Shown piece by piece: positions 23,360-34,434 of a stretch of 64,000 nucleotides of DNA (the first letter of the stretch is position 1; each line of letters starts with the position of its first letter). A program made the translations under genes and the position numbers. Where the stretch lies: contig JAJEKV010000071.1 of assembly GCA_021234155.1 (NCBI GenBank), forward strand, positions 6,198,236 to 6,262,235, written 5' to 3'. Under the pieces are notes generated by a model. That model saw nothing but the letters and a program-made list of their open reading frames with translations, was not told where the DNA came from and did not search any database. This DNA comes from Isoetes taiwanensis. Lineage: Eukaryota; Streptophyta; Lycopodiopsida; Isoetales; Isoetaceae.

Positions 23360-25260
23360 ATATAAGATAAGGCACATCGAGAAGTAGGATACATAAATTC
23401 CAAAGCAATGCATGCCATCTTTAAATTTCGTTACATACAAACAATATACATCGTGCGCTTTTGAGCAAGTTTTGTCAAAAATTCATCTCCTTCAACATCG
23501 GCAACATGCCTTAACAATAAGCAAACAACCAAATTTTCAGAAAGCTTGAAATATGTCCTATTAAACAAATGAAGTACCGCTAAGGTCAACAAGGTCTCTA
23601 GATCCACAGTCGTGCTAGTAAATCTCTTTGGTTTTTCAAACCTCTTTTCCCTTGTTTGGACGCTTAAAGTTTATCCATCAACCCAACCAGGGAAGGATAT
23701 TCTTGAAATAAACGTTAGTGGGGCTTATACAACAAGATCCATCTTGTACTCCAAGATGTTAGAAGCTTATTGCCTTTAGTTAGACTCGGCCGCCATCTTC
23801 TTGAACTTTCGAAATCTGCACTACACTACATCGAGAATCTTAGTATCATGAAAATGAAACAGAAATCATGAAACAGAAATCATGAAACGACCAACCTGCT
23901 TACCTTTCGAGCTACGACAAAAAGGTATAAGTCTCCTTTATTAAATTCTCAAACTTGTTGACACACTCAAAGGTGTCAACAATCTTATATGCCAAGTTCA
24001 TTCTATGTGCCATGCAATGGATGCCAAGTGCATAAGATGCCAAGCTTGTTTGGATTTTCACCTTCGAGGCCATTTCGGCATCCTTGCATATGAGCAACCA
24101 TCTAGGCCGATGCAAACAAGTTTCTTTGCAATGTCAGCGCAGACAGACCCCAAGATTGTATCAAAGCTATCTTGAACTATCACATAAATATTCTCGCATT
24201 TGCATTTGATTGTAGACGTGTGATTCCAACATAGCGGGCACACCTAACAAAGTTTTTCACATAATATACGGTCATACACAACCATGAAGAGTTGTCTTTG
24301 CGGTAACCGTCTAGAGAGAAGGCAAAGTAATCACACCTACGTAGCTCCTCGCATAAATCTTCCTTTAGCACTTCATCAATACAATCCGCAAACATCCATC
24401 CACTTTGTTTCGACCAATGCGATTTGGGAAAGTTAGGAATGGGCTGCAATTCCAAGATGTCTTTTGCCGAGGATAATCGTCATAGGTCTACCTCGCTTCA
24501 AGACATGGAAAACTGCTTGTAGCTGCACTATCTTTCCTTGCAAACTCTTATCTGCCAAGCTTTTTGTAAAAAACTTCTAATGGGAGATACTTTTATGATT
24601 TTGATCCTTTCCAACTCTTTTTATATGCTTCCACATTTTGCAAATGCCTACACTCTTTTCCTTTTTCCATCTTTGCACATTTGTTTCCTTCCCATCGACC
24701 ATCTTCTTCTCATATATTTTACCCGCATGCTTCTCTATAGTATCCAACTTCAATTGCAAATCAACGTGGTGGTTTAACTTCCATGAGCATCTTTGTACAC
24801 CTTGCTCTAGTTTTTTTCGTGGAAATCCATGCTCGTCTTTCTCGTCCAGTGGCTCTATGAATGGAAAGTCTCTAACCCAATGATCTTTGAACTCTCTTCC
24901 ACTAACCCATTGATCGATTTTTTTTTCTTTTTCTTGCCTTTGCTAATTTGTGCGGGTTTATCGGGATGGGAAAGGTTTTCTTTGGTCATCTTCAACCCGA
25001 TTGTTATCTGCATCAAATGTGGAATGGGCAAGGTTTTCTTGGTCATCCTCAACCCGGTTGCCATTTGCATCAAGTGTGACTTATCGTGCATCACAATCCA
25101 CATTTACAATGATAATATCCTCATTTGTATTGGCTCTTTGCATCATAGAACTTATCAACCCCGTTCAAAGAACCATTTTCACATTGTTGCACTACTACTA
25201 GAACTGGCCACACCTTTGTTGCATGGTCTGAAGAATGACAGAATTCCCTTTGTCATATTG
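23360..25260 (-). pseudogene. hAT-superfamily transposase remnant (TTF-zinc-finger/DUF4371 type)
   Basis: Read on the minus strand, blocks appear in the order of plant hAT-like transposases with a TTF-type N-terminus. A basic N-terminal region at 25,100-24,850 is followed by LKLDTIEKHAGKIYEKK (24,755-24,705), which is the zinc-finger 'KxHxxSxxH'-like segment. The core gives YFAFSLDGYRKDNSSWLCM (24,335-24,280), IAKKLVCIGLDGCS (24,140-24,100), GIHCMAHRMNLAYKIVD (24,025-23,975) and NLIKETYTF. After a possible intron with donor GAAAG|GTAAGC at 23,905 come KLLTSWSTRWILLYK (about 23,760) and DLETLLTLAVLHLF (about 23,600). The core has family Asp residues and the HC-AH motif. Several shifts and stops are present. 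Transposition activity is unlikely. Confidence 0.78.
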
Positions 25261-25269
25261 GAATGAAGC

Positions 25270-26520
25270 CTGATAAGAATTGGTCCTGAAATACAAATGC
25301 ACACAAAGGCATGGTTAGAATTATGATTTTTTAGTTGATAGAAGAAGTGCTTTCTTTGGCAATTGCAAAAGAAGAAGAGGGATCCTAGTTTTTAAGACCA
25401 AGCCTACTCCTTGGGACTTCCTTTACTATGAGAATGCCTTATTAGGTAGGTGCCACAAAACGGAGAAAGGCATTCAACCAAATATTATAATAATCTGGAT
25501 AACAGCAATGATAGAACCGTTCTAATTATGGTTGCTTTCTCTCCATTCCGACTTTATATTTTACAGTGGCATAAGCATTGGTGATTGTTGCAAAGAAAAC
25601 GTCACACTTTGGAGCTTTTATGTAAACTAATATTTCACCAACAATGGGTGAGACAAAACCTCCAAATAAATTTTGTACAACCAGTTGTTTCATATGATTA
25701 CTGCAAGATTTATTGCTTTGAAGTATAATGCAGTTGCAGCAGGCAAACGTTTGCTAGATGTAAGCCCATTCTGCATTTTAGGAACCACATGGAAAAGCCG
25801 TGGTGCCATTTGGAAGATAATATTTTCATATCTAAATCATGTACTTTAGGATTGTTAAATTCTAAAATAAATTCTTGCAAAATAAATTACGAAATAAGAT
25901 AACTAGGCGATTCATCTTTAAAAGATTCTAGCACGTAGATCAAGAAGCTCAAATCCTCTTTAATGCATCGATTCTAGCAAATGAAATGCGTTAGGCCATT
26001 CAAGAAAACTAGAAAAACTAGAAACATACCTAGTGTTAAGAGGATTCTTGAAATTGGATCTGTAAGAAAGATCGAAAAGTGAGGCGAATCTATTTTGAAT
26101 CAATAACCGGGATCGTAAGAGGCGAAATATCGATTTGCCGTTTAGTTAACGAAGGGCGAACAACTTAGTGGCGGATTTTTTTCAGATAGGTGGTGGCTAA
26201 TTTCCATTTTTTATTTCAAACTGACCCTACTCAACATTCGTGTGCCAAAATCATAAGACCATTGAAATATAGCATTTTTGCGAAATTTAAGCCCTCTTAA
26301 GGGCAACCTTCCACGGCCGGGATGGAGCGAGGGAAGAGGGCGGCGGCATGGCTCACCATGGTAAGGAAGGAAGAAAAGAACGGATTGGCGCTAGAAGGAA
26401 GAAAGGATTGGCGGTTGAAAGAATGGAGGGTTTCATGCATGCAAGGTTTCTTATAGTAGCGGAGTTGTAATTATGATTCCATCACATCATACAAGATTTA
26501 TATCCTAACCTATAATACTG
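25270..26520. other. No recognised gene
   Basis: AT-rich sequence without a frame that resembles a family. No clear tandem repeat was seen. Confidence 0.4.
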
Positions 26521-26800
26521 AATTAGCTATCATTACTTCTATTAAATTAATTCGCCCTAGGTTATCATTAATTCTCTATAGAATTACCCACATGTCAGCT
26601 ATACTTAAAACCTATGTTTTCATTAATTTTGTATAATTACCTAGACCTCAGCTATACTTACACACAACTTTGGCCTATCTAGATTTACGACCTATACTTA
26701 CCTCATTAGTACTACTAGCATACACCCTATGTTACCATTAATTTTGCAATAATTACCTACACCTAAGCTATACTTACAATCTATTTTTGGCTGCACTTAC
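26520..26800 (+). repeat. Cluster of GCTATACTTA motifs upstream of DUF7869-like gene 1
   Basis: GCTATACTTA occurs at 26,598-26,607, 26,651-26,660 and 26,767-26,776, with variants CCTATACTTA at 26,691 and GCTGCACTTA at 26,790. Between them recur 'cctatgtt(t/a)(t/c)cattaat' and 'aattaccta(g/c)ac'. This is a degenerate tandem array or a motif cluster. It lies about 240 bp 5' of the first recognisable piece of gene 1, as the palindrome cluster does for gene 2. Confidence 0.55.
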
Positions 26801-27038
26801 AACATATATTTGTCCATTTAATGGTTTTTTTGGTATTTCTTAAAGTTCCTTTTAATCGGTTCTCAAAATTACTTTGTCCTTTTTTCGAACTAATATTAAG
26901 ACATTTAACTTTATATAGGTGAAGCGTGCGGATCCTAAAAAGGGTAAAAATGTAATACCTATCCCCCCAACATGTTTCAACATTGTTACCACATGTTCTT
27001 ATCACATTGTTACCCCATTGTAAACATTGTTCTTGTAG

Positions 27039-27205
27039 GTCAATGCTGTGGACCACCCAAAGGGTGTTGAGGCTGAGGCTACTAAGCAAATTATCCTCTA
27101 CAGTAGGTTGGATTGGAAGAATAAGAAGGTGAAACTGAAGCACCAATGCAATAAGGAGCTAGTAGGTGAAGGAACTATCATAGTAGGTGATCCTATCCGG
27201 TATCA
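27039..27205 (+). pseudogene. Possible N-terminal exon of DUF7869-like gene 1
   Basis: After a splice-acceptor-like 'tgttcttgtag' the plus strand reads VNAVDHPKGVEAEATKQIIL and continues YSRLDWKNKKVKLKHQ to a stop near 27,209. It is lysine-rich and coherent but matches nothing I recognise. Position suggests the N-terminal part of the gene that follows, which is inference. Confidence 0.35.
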
Positions 27206-27544
27206 ATGATGAAAGGTTAGGGAGAGGATAAAGTGGGTGTGGCCATAACAAGTTTAGAGGAAAAATGGAAGGAAAAAGGATCAAATCACCGAGGATTACC
27301 TTTGCTTGTATTAAACAATTGGAGGTTCCATGCATCATGCCATGGCTATAGCCCTACATTGAGTTTATAGGAGAATTCCTTTTACGAGCCAGAGGTTGTG
27401 GATGACAGCGATTTTCTTAATGCACCTCAATAATGTTGCCGGGACCACATTTTGAGAGAAGAGGGCACACTCGGTGGTGAAACATTATCCTAGCAAAGAG
27501 GTCCAAGTCAAGTAGTGATTGTTCACGTGAATCTCGACTAAGGT

Positions 27545-29085
27545 AAGGGAATGGAATGTTGTTGGGCTAATTGTGTTGGAAGTTTGAAATTGATGAATTG
27601 GTGGAAGCAAGAGCCACCTTCCAAGAGTATACTTGTGATGAGAGGAGGACTTACATGTACTCCATTCATGAGCTTGCACTTCAAGATGAAAAATTTCCAA
27701 AGAAAAAAGATACCTTTGCTAGGGACATGGATATGTAAAGTTGCATGGATACATATTCATGGCATTCCAATTCGTCTTAGCAAAGCGGCAAGCAAGTCAT
27801 GCAAAGGGGAGTAAAATTGCATTACATGGAAATAATGGCATGTTGAGGCCAACTTCTAGGATCCCGGCTGCTAGGGAGGTTTTGAAAAATATGTTGAATT
27901 CAATGCCGAGAATATGCCACATAAAAGTAGGAAAGATCAAGGGAAAAATAGTTGTCGAGAAAGAGATTGCCATCCCATTGTACCAGGAAAGAGCATATTG
28001 GAGGAAGTGAATGCTTTGCTTCGAGAACTACAGTTACCGCAATATCTCAACCCAAACCTTGAGTGAACTATGGAGCAAGCACTTCAAGCATGTCACTATA
28101 GACACTTGAACAACTTTGCAAAGTGCAACTTGTGTGCTAAGTTGAAAGAGATTCTTGATAAGACCAAGCAACCAAGCCAAAGGGCTAAGATAAAGGGAGC
28201 AAATGAAGATCACATGACGGACCAACTATCATGTAGATCCACTTATTGGATGTGGAGAACATTATCATGTTTGGAACCCAATAACTATGTTTGTATTATC
28301 CATGACAAGATGGATCAATCGAAGACTTGTTTGCCAGGTATAGTTACATACCCAAGCAAATCAATAGAGCTTATCCTTTGCAAGTCTCTCGGCGGTGCAA
28401 TAGTGCATGGCTCGGTGCCAATTTATTATGGCCATTTTAGTTTGCAATTGTGGAGTGATGGTCCTGATTTTCATATTGGAAGTGTGATGAGGTGCTTGAG
28501 GAACTATGAGAGTGGTTATTCCGGTGACCTCCACAACCACAGGAGGTGGTAGCCAACCACTCTTGATTGCATTGTTGGATAGAAAGCCTAATAATTTAGA
28601 AGTTTACTAAAGGCAAGGTTTAGGAAGTCGGTGCTTACGAACATGTTGGAGCCTCAAGTTCACGTCTCAACCTCGAGATCTACCACCAAGGTTCCTCCTC
28701 CAACTTGACAATTGTCTTTGAATGAGAATAAAAAAGCAGTATATGTTCTCATTCCTATCTTATCTAACAGCCGTGGGTGTCTTTGAAAAGAGTGAATTTA
28801 GGGTTCTTAATGCTGGACATACTCATGAGGATGTGGATGCATTGTTTGGGAAGTATAGTCTTGTGATTGAAATCTCAAAGCGTGACCAATCTTCCTAGAC
28901 TAATGGAAGTTCTTAGTGAATGCATTTCACCTTCTCCTATAGGGTTGATCATACAAGAGGTGCCTGATTGGAAGAATTTTATCGAAGGTTATGCTCTTGA
29001 TATGGAAGGTCAATCTAGACCTCTTGATTACACTTCTCGGGTCATGGGAAATAAGCCAATCATGCAATGGAAGATGAGACCTTGA
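27545..29085 (+). pseudogene. DUF7869-like gene 1, frameshifted
   Basis: Plus-strand blocks across three frames reproduce a family I recall as Pfam DUF7869, which is long and often has a Cys-rich N-terminus. The N-terminal motif is ECCWANC (27,552-27,572), then after a one-base shift KFEIDELVEARATFQEYT. Next come FAKCNLCAKLKEIL (28,106-28,147) and YVCIIHDKMDQSKTCLP (28,287-28,337), then FLLQLDN near 28,700, and NAGHTHEDVDALFGKYS (28,809-28,859). The end is IQEVPDWKNFIEGY (about 28,948-28,990). The conserved HDKMD, QLDN and GHTHxDxD motifs suggest a metal-dependent enzyme fold, possibly integrase/transposase-like, but the biochemistry is unknown to me. At least four shifts and several stops make it a pseudogene as given. 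Confidence is high for homology to gene 2 and moderate for the family name. Confidence 0.7.
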
Positions 29086-29850
29086 GGATGATAAATGGAG
29101 GCGGATGAGGGAGTACCTATATGGTACGAAGATGAAAATGGTAAACCCTAAGATTCCAAGGGGTCAACCAAAAGCTCTTAAGCCTTTTCAGAGGTGGATT
29201 CATTGCAAAGCACATTGGCTGGCATTTACGAATCGTCAAGTATTGGAAAAATAACCCCAGATGATACCAACCTTGCATTGATAGATTATTGGATACGAGG
29301 TACATGGATTATTGGGACAAGTAGACACATCCTCTAATGAACTCAAAGATGGATGGCTACCTAAGACTAGGTGGAGAGAGTTGATAACACACGAGGAAGG
29401 CGATGATGTGGTTAGTAGTATTCGCAAGTCCATGGCTCCTCCATTTCTTTGAAAAACACTATGTTGGTCCTAGGAAAGGAAGGCCTAAATATCTCGGGCT
29501 GGAGGATTATGATCCCAAAGATGACTTGCTTTGCCATCAATTTGCACTTATAGTACGGAGAAATAAAGAGATATACCTGTGTGGATGGGTTACACCATCT
29601 CGGAGGTTTGCAAAGAAGTAGGTGACATAATGTGAACAAAGTTAGGTGTGGAGTGGTGGTGTCATTGCACCAGTAAAAATCGATGGTGAGAGAGGAAGAA
29701 AGGTATAGAGGCAATTGGACAAAGAGATGGAAGAGAAACCCTATTGAAGGGGATGATTGGGTTGAGTTAGATACTATTTTGTTTTCATGGACCCCAAAAG
29801 GCCATCGAGGCAAGGCTGCTAGGGGTTACAATACGTGGAAGTGAGGAAGA
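29086..29850 (+). pseudogene. C-terminal remnants of DUF7869-like gene 1
   Basis: Plus-strand fragments continue after the domain: REYLYGTKMKMVNPKIPRG and QPKALKPFQRWIHCKAHW (29,108-29,215), KDGWLPKTRWRELITHEEGD (29,347-29,406) with VVSSIRKSMAPPF after it, then 'EVCKEVGDIM' near 29,605. Composition is protein-like and basic. I cannot assign a domain. These pieces may be the gene's own C-terminus or a second decayed gene of the same element. Confidence 0.4.
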
Positions 29851-29859
29851 AAGCTATGA

Positions 29860-30260
29860 TATCTCTAGGGGTCCCAGAAGTAATTGGCAATATGTAACTC
29901 GACATGCATATGTGAAGTATTTTTAATTTTTAATGCAATCATGTTGTCTTTGTTATAAAAAAAGTCACATTCTCGATGCAAATTTACTAACCCCAGGGGA
30001 AAAAGTTGCGAGTGCCAAAATGGTCCAAAATCGACATAAATCAATTTAAATGAATGATGGTTGTTTTGTTGGAACCCCAATTTGCAGCCCGAAAATCTGT
30101 GTTTCTGATGTAAAATAATCAGTGAAACATATGCAAATCACATACCGACAAAGAACTGCGAGATGGCTTTCCAACGCATAATAGATTTGGCTGAAACGGA
30201 CTTTCGGATCTCGGTTATGATTGAAAAGCGTGTGACCGGCTTTGAGGCGCCCTAGGGGTT
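29860..30260. repeat. Dispersed repeat copy related to 7.0-7.8 kb
   Basis: 'ttaaatgaatgatggttgtt', 'atttgcagcccgaaaatctg', 'gcaaatcacatacc', 'gagatggctttccaacgc' and 'atctcggttatgattgaaaa' match phrases at 7,440-7,790, partly in the same order. This directly supports a dispersed family with at least two copies in the window. Confidence 0.6.
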
Positions 30261-30408
30261 TCAGAGCGCCTATACAAAGGGGATCAAATCATGGCAAATA
30301 GGCTCAAAACGGACTTCGGATCTCCGATTATGATTGAAAAGCGTGGCGGGCTTTGAGGCGCCTAGAGTTTCAGAGCGCCTATGCAAAGGGATCAAATCAT
30401 GGCAAATA
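30189..30408 (+). repeat. Tandem duplication, about 112 bp, 2 units
   Basis: Each unit reads 'aaacggact(t)tcggatctc', 'ttatgattgaaaagcgtg', 'ggctttgaggcgccta', 'tttcagagcgcctat', 'caaagggatcaaatcatggc' and 'aaata', starting near 30,195 and 30,307. Differences are mostly one-base gaps within G or C runs. Confidence 0.85.
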
Positions 30409-30409
30409 G

Positions 30410-30970
30410 AAGGGTGATGATCATAATGTGCATCAGAAGCATCAGGGTAGAAAGGATCATGGCTATGGTGAGAAACACGATGCTTGTCAGGCAAAGTTGA
30501 GAGCATCTGAGTTAGGTCAGTGGAAGAAGAGATGCATATGCCACATGGTTTGTTTGGGGTTGAAAACATAAATGAAAATTTGTTATGGGATGCTTCATAA
30601 ATCTGCAAATATATAATACTTGCTTAAAAATACAGGCTGTTTTGTGAATGCAATGCGATTACATACTTTGTTTGTGATCCGAAATATACCATATGGGCGG
30701 CATGCAATAGTCTTTGTGGAAGATACTTACAAGTACACTAACTTTCTTTTTCAAACTTTCTTCTAAAGTAACTTCCAACACGTGTTGAAAGTTAAACTTT
30801 TTGTGTGTGCATCATGCCTTTGTCATCATTTTCTTAAAGCTCCCATGTTGTTATCTTCCTACACGTGTTAGAAGTTAAAACATGTTTTATATATCCTTTC
30901 TATCAAATTAATGGGCAACTTCTTTCTATTCTCTTTATTTTCCCAGAATGTCTGATTCTTTTGTGTATGC
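30410..30970. other. No recognised gene
   Basis: AT-rich. 'ctaacacgtgttgaaagtta'-like phrases recur at about 30,775-30,795 and 30,860-30,880. The last part (30,945-30,971) is pyrimidine-rich and ends in 'tgtgtatgcag', a good splice acceptor for the coding piece that follows. Confidence 0.4.
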
Positions 30971-30971
30971 A

Positions 30972-31874
30972 GGAATCATATTCTTTCTTGTTCTTTCTTA
31001 GCCCATATGAGATGCAAAGCTGTATTGATGTGCTTACTAAGATAGAAGGGAAAGTCCAATTGGCATTTGGGTATAATGAATCAAGCACTGATAAGGAAAG
31101 GATAATATCTGTGAAAACATATGTTGTGCTTGCACTTGTTTCGAAATCAAGGAAAAGCAATTTGGATACCCTTGTACAAGAAACGTTGTCCTTAGAATTT
31201 TGAAATGATGATGAGATTCCGCCGTTTGATCCCGCACGTGACATTCCAAAGACAGAAGCATCTTCAAAAGATTTATATTTGAGGCCATTAAGTTACTCAA
31301 TGATAGGCAGGGATCAAGTTGGTCCTATTGTAAAGGATACAATGTCAAGAAGTGCATCCTTCGTTTTATAAATTGTTTGTCAAAATCCAATCAGACAATA
31401 GTAGAAGTCAACTATGGTGGAAACATTGCAAGAGAGGCTTTGTTGATGGGCAGAGAAGCTTTGGTATTCACGGAATCAGTTGCTCAAAAGATGGCAATCG
31501 AGGCTGTCGTCGGTATTTTTTCAAGACTAAGTTTGTTTCAGTTATTTGCACCAGTCCGTTCAACACATTCACATAGCCAATTGCCGCAAAAGGAATCTTC
31601 AAAGTCCAAAGGGGATGAACGTCACGAAGTTTTATCATCTAACTCTGCATCCACGTCATCAAGTTCTTCTGGATCAATATCAAACAAATCTGGAGATAGT
31701 ATGGGAAGCTCTTCAGATAAAAAACTTGAGGAAATTCCAACTGCTGGACAACAAATTCCAACAACTGAACAAGAAGATCATGAAGTGCAACAAAATACTC
31801 CAATAGCTGGACAAGAAATTGAGGGTAATGCAATGGAAGGAGATGGCATGGATGGATCATTGATCAAACTATGA
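30972..31874 (+). pseudogene. Unrecognised protein-coding pieces, plus strand
   Basis: After the acceptor-like 'tgtatgcag' the frame reads ESYSFLFFLSPYEMQS, then CIDVLTKIEGKVQLAFGYNE and ISVKTYVVLALVSKSRKSNL, to a TGA at 31,201. The same frame then continues NDDEIPPFDPARDIPKTEAS to about 31,370. A second frame takes over (31,302-31,874): CKGYNVKKCILRFINCL, VEVNYGGNIAREALLMGREA, VFTESVAQKMAIEAVVGIFS, then a Ser-rich, acidic low-complexity tail that includes SNSASTSSSSSGSISNKSGD. It has ordinary plant-gene composition: folded N-terminal part, disordered tail. I do not recognise the family. It may be the 5' part of the NIF-like gene downstream, separated from it by 0.94 kb of AT-rich sequence. 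Confidence 0.45.
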
Positions 31875-32815
31875 ATGCGGTCAAGTAGATGGATCTAATT
31901 GAAAAAGCATAGAAAGGCGAAGGAAGGGGCAAATCGTTACAAACCTCGGGGTGATAATCTATAGCATCCATGGAATAATTTAAAGGGCTAAACTTAGCTA
32001 TTTATTTTTTTGCACATTTTCAAAAAATTGGCTAAAGTAAATGAAAAAGTAATAATTATAAATTAATTTCATGCACCAATCCTCTCTTTAGCCAAATGCT
32101 AGAAAGTAAAAAGAAGTCAAATGAAACTAAAGGATTTTTAGAATGAATTTTGGACTAGTTTAGCTAAGACATTAAGTTTTATAAATATATGATTAGTAAT
32201 TTAGTTTCGCATTTATTAAACCTCGCCTAGTTGATATGTTTTCTAAACAATTGAAATAAAATATAGTAATTTCAATCAATTGGCCACGGAGAAATTGTTT
32301 GAGAGGTTGGATTTAGCTAAATGCTAGGTATGAGAGGAAAAGTAGAGTTTAGCTGGAAAGTTTTGGGATTAAGAGCAGAGTTTAGCTAAAGAAATTGGAA
32401 AATCAATTAGTAATTTATTGGATCCAACTTGAAGTTTGAGAGGCTTATGATGGAAAGTTGTTAAATTAAAAAATGGAAAAAAATAGTATACATCCAAGGC
32501 TATATGCTTGAAATTAAAATAGTTACATCAAGCATATGTTGGAAGTTATGTAAACTAATCAATGCAATTTCTTATTCATAGGAATATGATCTCTGCTGCA
32601 AGTACTATGGAACAACTTCTCAATATAATTGACTTTAAATTATTAAGATCCTATCTACTATCATAACTTTCTATAATTCTAATGTATAATTATGATGTTT
32701 GGGATATATAGCATGTAAATAATGTATTGTATCATGAGTTAGGGTTATAGCATTGGAAATAGTTTTATGTATTTAATATTTCATGGAATTTGCACTAATA
32801 ACTTTTTTGTTCATA
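31875..32815. other. AT-rich non-coding stretch, intron-like
   Basis: Very AT-rich with many stops in every frame. It includes repeated 'ttagctaaa' phrases (32,090-32,390). It ends in 'tttttttgttcatag', a strong acceptor-like sequence just before the NIF-like domain, so it could be an intron joining the two coding stretches. Confidence 0.4.
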
Positions 32816-33724
32816 GATGTTGAAGGTGTCCCCAAAACATCTTCATTTATTACAAGAAGGCTTATTATCCTTGACATGAATGGAGTACTTCTAAAATGTG
32901 AGCACCAAAGGGTATAACAAGTATAAATAATAATTAGGCCAAAGTGCGGAATTTATTAATGAACTTTTGAAGTTTGCTGAAGTTGGAATTTGGACCACAA
33001 TGTCGTTTGCCCTCATGATTTCTTTGAAACAAATTGTTCAGAATGATGATGTTTTCAAATTTTATGGACCCAGCAAAAGTGCACAAACTTGGGCTACAAT
33101 AAGCTCTCTCATAAGAAGCCATTCCTTATTAAAGATATTAGAAAGGTATGGAGAAGGTATCCAGAGTACAATGCTCATAATACTATAATGGTTGATGATG
33201 ATTGCAGAAAGTCTTTTAAAAATCTAGAACACGTGGTGTTGCATCCTTATATATATTCTGGAGATGAATCAGACAAGTTTCTTATGGATATATTGTTGCC
33301 ATATTTACAAGAAGTATGTGCATCCATAAATACACAAGAATATTTACATTGTAATGTAAAAAATGCCATTTTTCAGAAAAGCCTGCCAGAGCAATCCAAT
33401 GAAATTCAAAGATGTTTGGGCCATGTCTCTGAGATTTGGCAACCTAGAAAAAGGGTTGGTTCAGCTCCAGAATCTGAAACAAATACTACAATAACTGCTA
33501 GCATGGAATGGAGCGACAGCAAAGGAAGTAATTTGTCATATCTTGTAAATGGTCCACCAAAATTTGGACAACCTACTCGCCATTATAAAACGAATGCTGA
33601 AGCTCGAATGGAAAATGCAGCTAAGATGCGATTAGCAATCAATGCAGGATATCAAGGCAGACGCATCTCTTCGGTACTTGCAGAAAGATATTTGAAGTCC
33701 GTGAGAAAAGATCTTAGAAAATGA
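32816..33724 (+). pseudogene. NIF/FCP1-like HAD phosphatase domain protein, frameshifted
   Basis: The order of blocks matches plant NLI-interacting-factor (FCP1-homology) proteins. RRLIILDMNGVLLK (32,857-32,898) is the HAD motif I, with DMN where FCP1 has DxD, a change common in plant members. STKGYNKYK, then SAEFINELLKFAEVGIWTT (32,945-33,001), is motif II. After a one-base loss near 33,063, WTQQKCTNLGYNKL and KKPFLIKDIRKVWRRYPEYN lead to NTIMVDDDCRKSFKN, motif III/IV. Then comes VVLHPYIYSGDESDKFLMD and a 100-residue C-terminal tail that ends at 33,724. Family members act on phosphoserine/phosphothreonine or are regulatory. TAA stops near 32,930 and two shifts break the frame. Confidence 0.75.
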
Positions 33725-33842
33725 AAACATGTTTAATGAATCTATATGTACTTTATCTTTCTTATAAATATTCAGCTATGGTGGATGTTTCAACATGTGT
33801 AACTTCAATGTTGCTAGATATAATTTAATGAATAGAATGGGA

Positions 33843-33879
33843 TGTGAGTATGCACCAGTAAAAATTGGCTTCCATGTAC
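33843..33879 (+). repeat. 37-bp direct repeat, left copy
   Basis: 'tgtgagtatgcaccagtaaa' followed by 'aattggcttccatgtac' is repeated without mismatch at 34,194-34,230. Weaker similarity continues about 25 bp after both ('ctgg(a)gaaa...ttttcag' versus 'ctgggaaa...tcttcag'). A tRNA-like unit lies between the copies. Confidence 0.9.
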
Positions 33880-33920
33880 TGGGAAATTTGGTATCTTCAG
33901 TTGTTGCCTAAAATTTCCCC

Positions 33921-34193
33921 GACTTCCTGAGGCGGGATTCTATCCTGTCTATAAAGTGTGCATGTATGGCTAAAGTTTTGCCCAACGGACGTGTGGTGAG
34001 TTGGTATAGGCTTAGTAATGTCAAAATGAATGTGCACTTGGTCAGGGGTTCAACACTGGCCGGTGTATGTTTAGCCTTGGGAGTTGTTACTGGGGTTATC
34101 GATGATGATCCCCGGCGTGGTAGAACTTGTGCCTATACATGTCCTTCACTTTAATGCGCTATAAAGGCAGCAGGATAAGCTCCACAATAATTG
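33921..34193 (+). mobile_element. Solitary tRNA-like (SINE-like) unit
   Basis: A diverged single copy of the 338-bp unit found in tandem at 40.4-46.9 kb: 'gacttcctgaggcggg', 'aagtgtgcatgtatggctaa', then an A-box-like 'tggtgagttggtatagg' (about 33,992) and a B-box-like 'gggttcaacactgg' (about 34,048). It lacks the A-rich 3' end of the array units. It is bracketed by the 37-bp direct repeat, which is longer than typical SINE target duplications. Confidence 0.65.
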
Positions 34194-34230
34194 TGTGAGT
34201 ATGCACCAGTAAAAATTGGCTTCCATGTAC
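34194..34230 (+). repeat. 37-bp direct repeat, right copy
   Basis: Perfect match to 33,843-33,879. Confidence 0.9.
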
Positions 34231-34434
34231 ACTGGAGAAAATGTTTATTTTCAGAATGGACTTATATGTGCTATTAGTATAACTTCATACCATGTTAGAT
34301 GTTTTTAAATGTAATACCTATATTGAAATCCTATTTGCAAAATGCTCAGTCTTGCACAGATTTTTTTCGGCTACAATTATTTTTCCTATACAATGGATTT
34401 ATGTGTACTATATGCCTCGATTGTTTTTTTAGTC

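Noticed and set aside
30865-30971. The start of the 112-codon frame as a translation start
   Set aside because: The first 35 codons lie in a pyrimidine-rich stretch ending in a good splice acceptor; the coding-like part begins at 30,972.
33843-34230. Calling the 37-bp direct repeat a SINE target-site duplication
   Set aside because: It is too long and the similarity continues imperfectly beyond it, which fits a local duplication at least as well.
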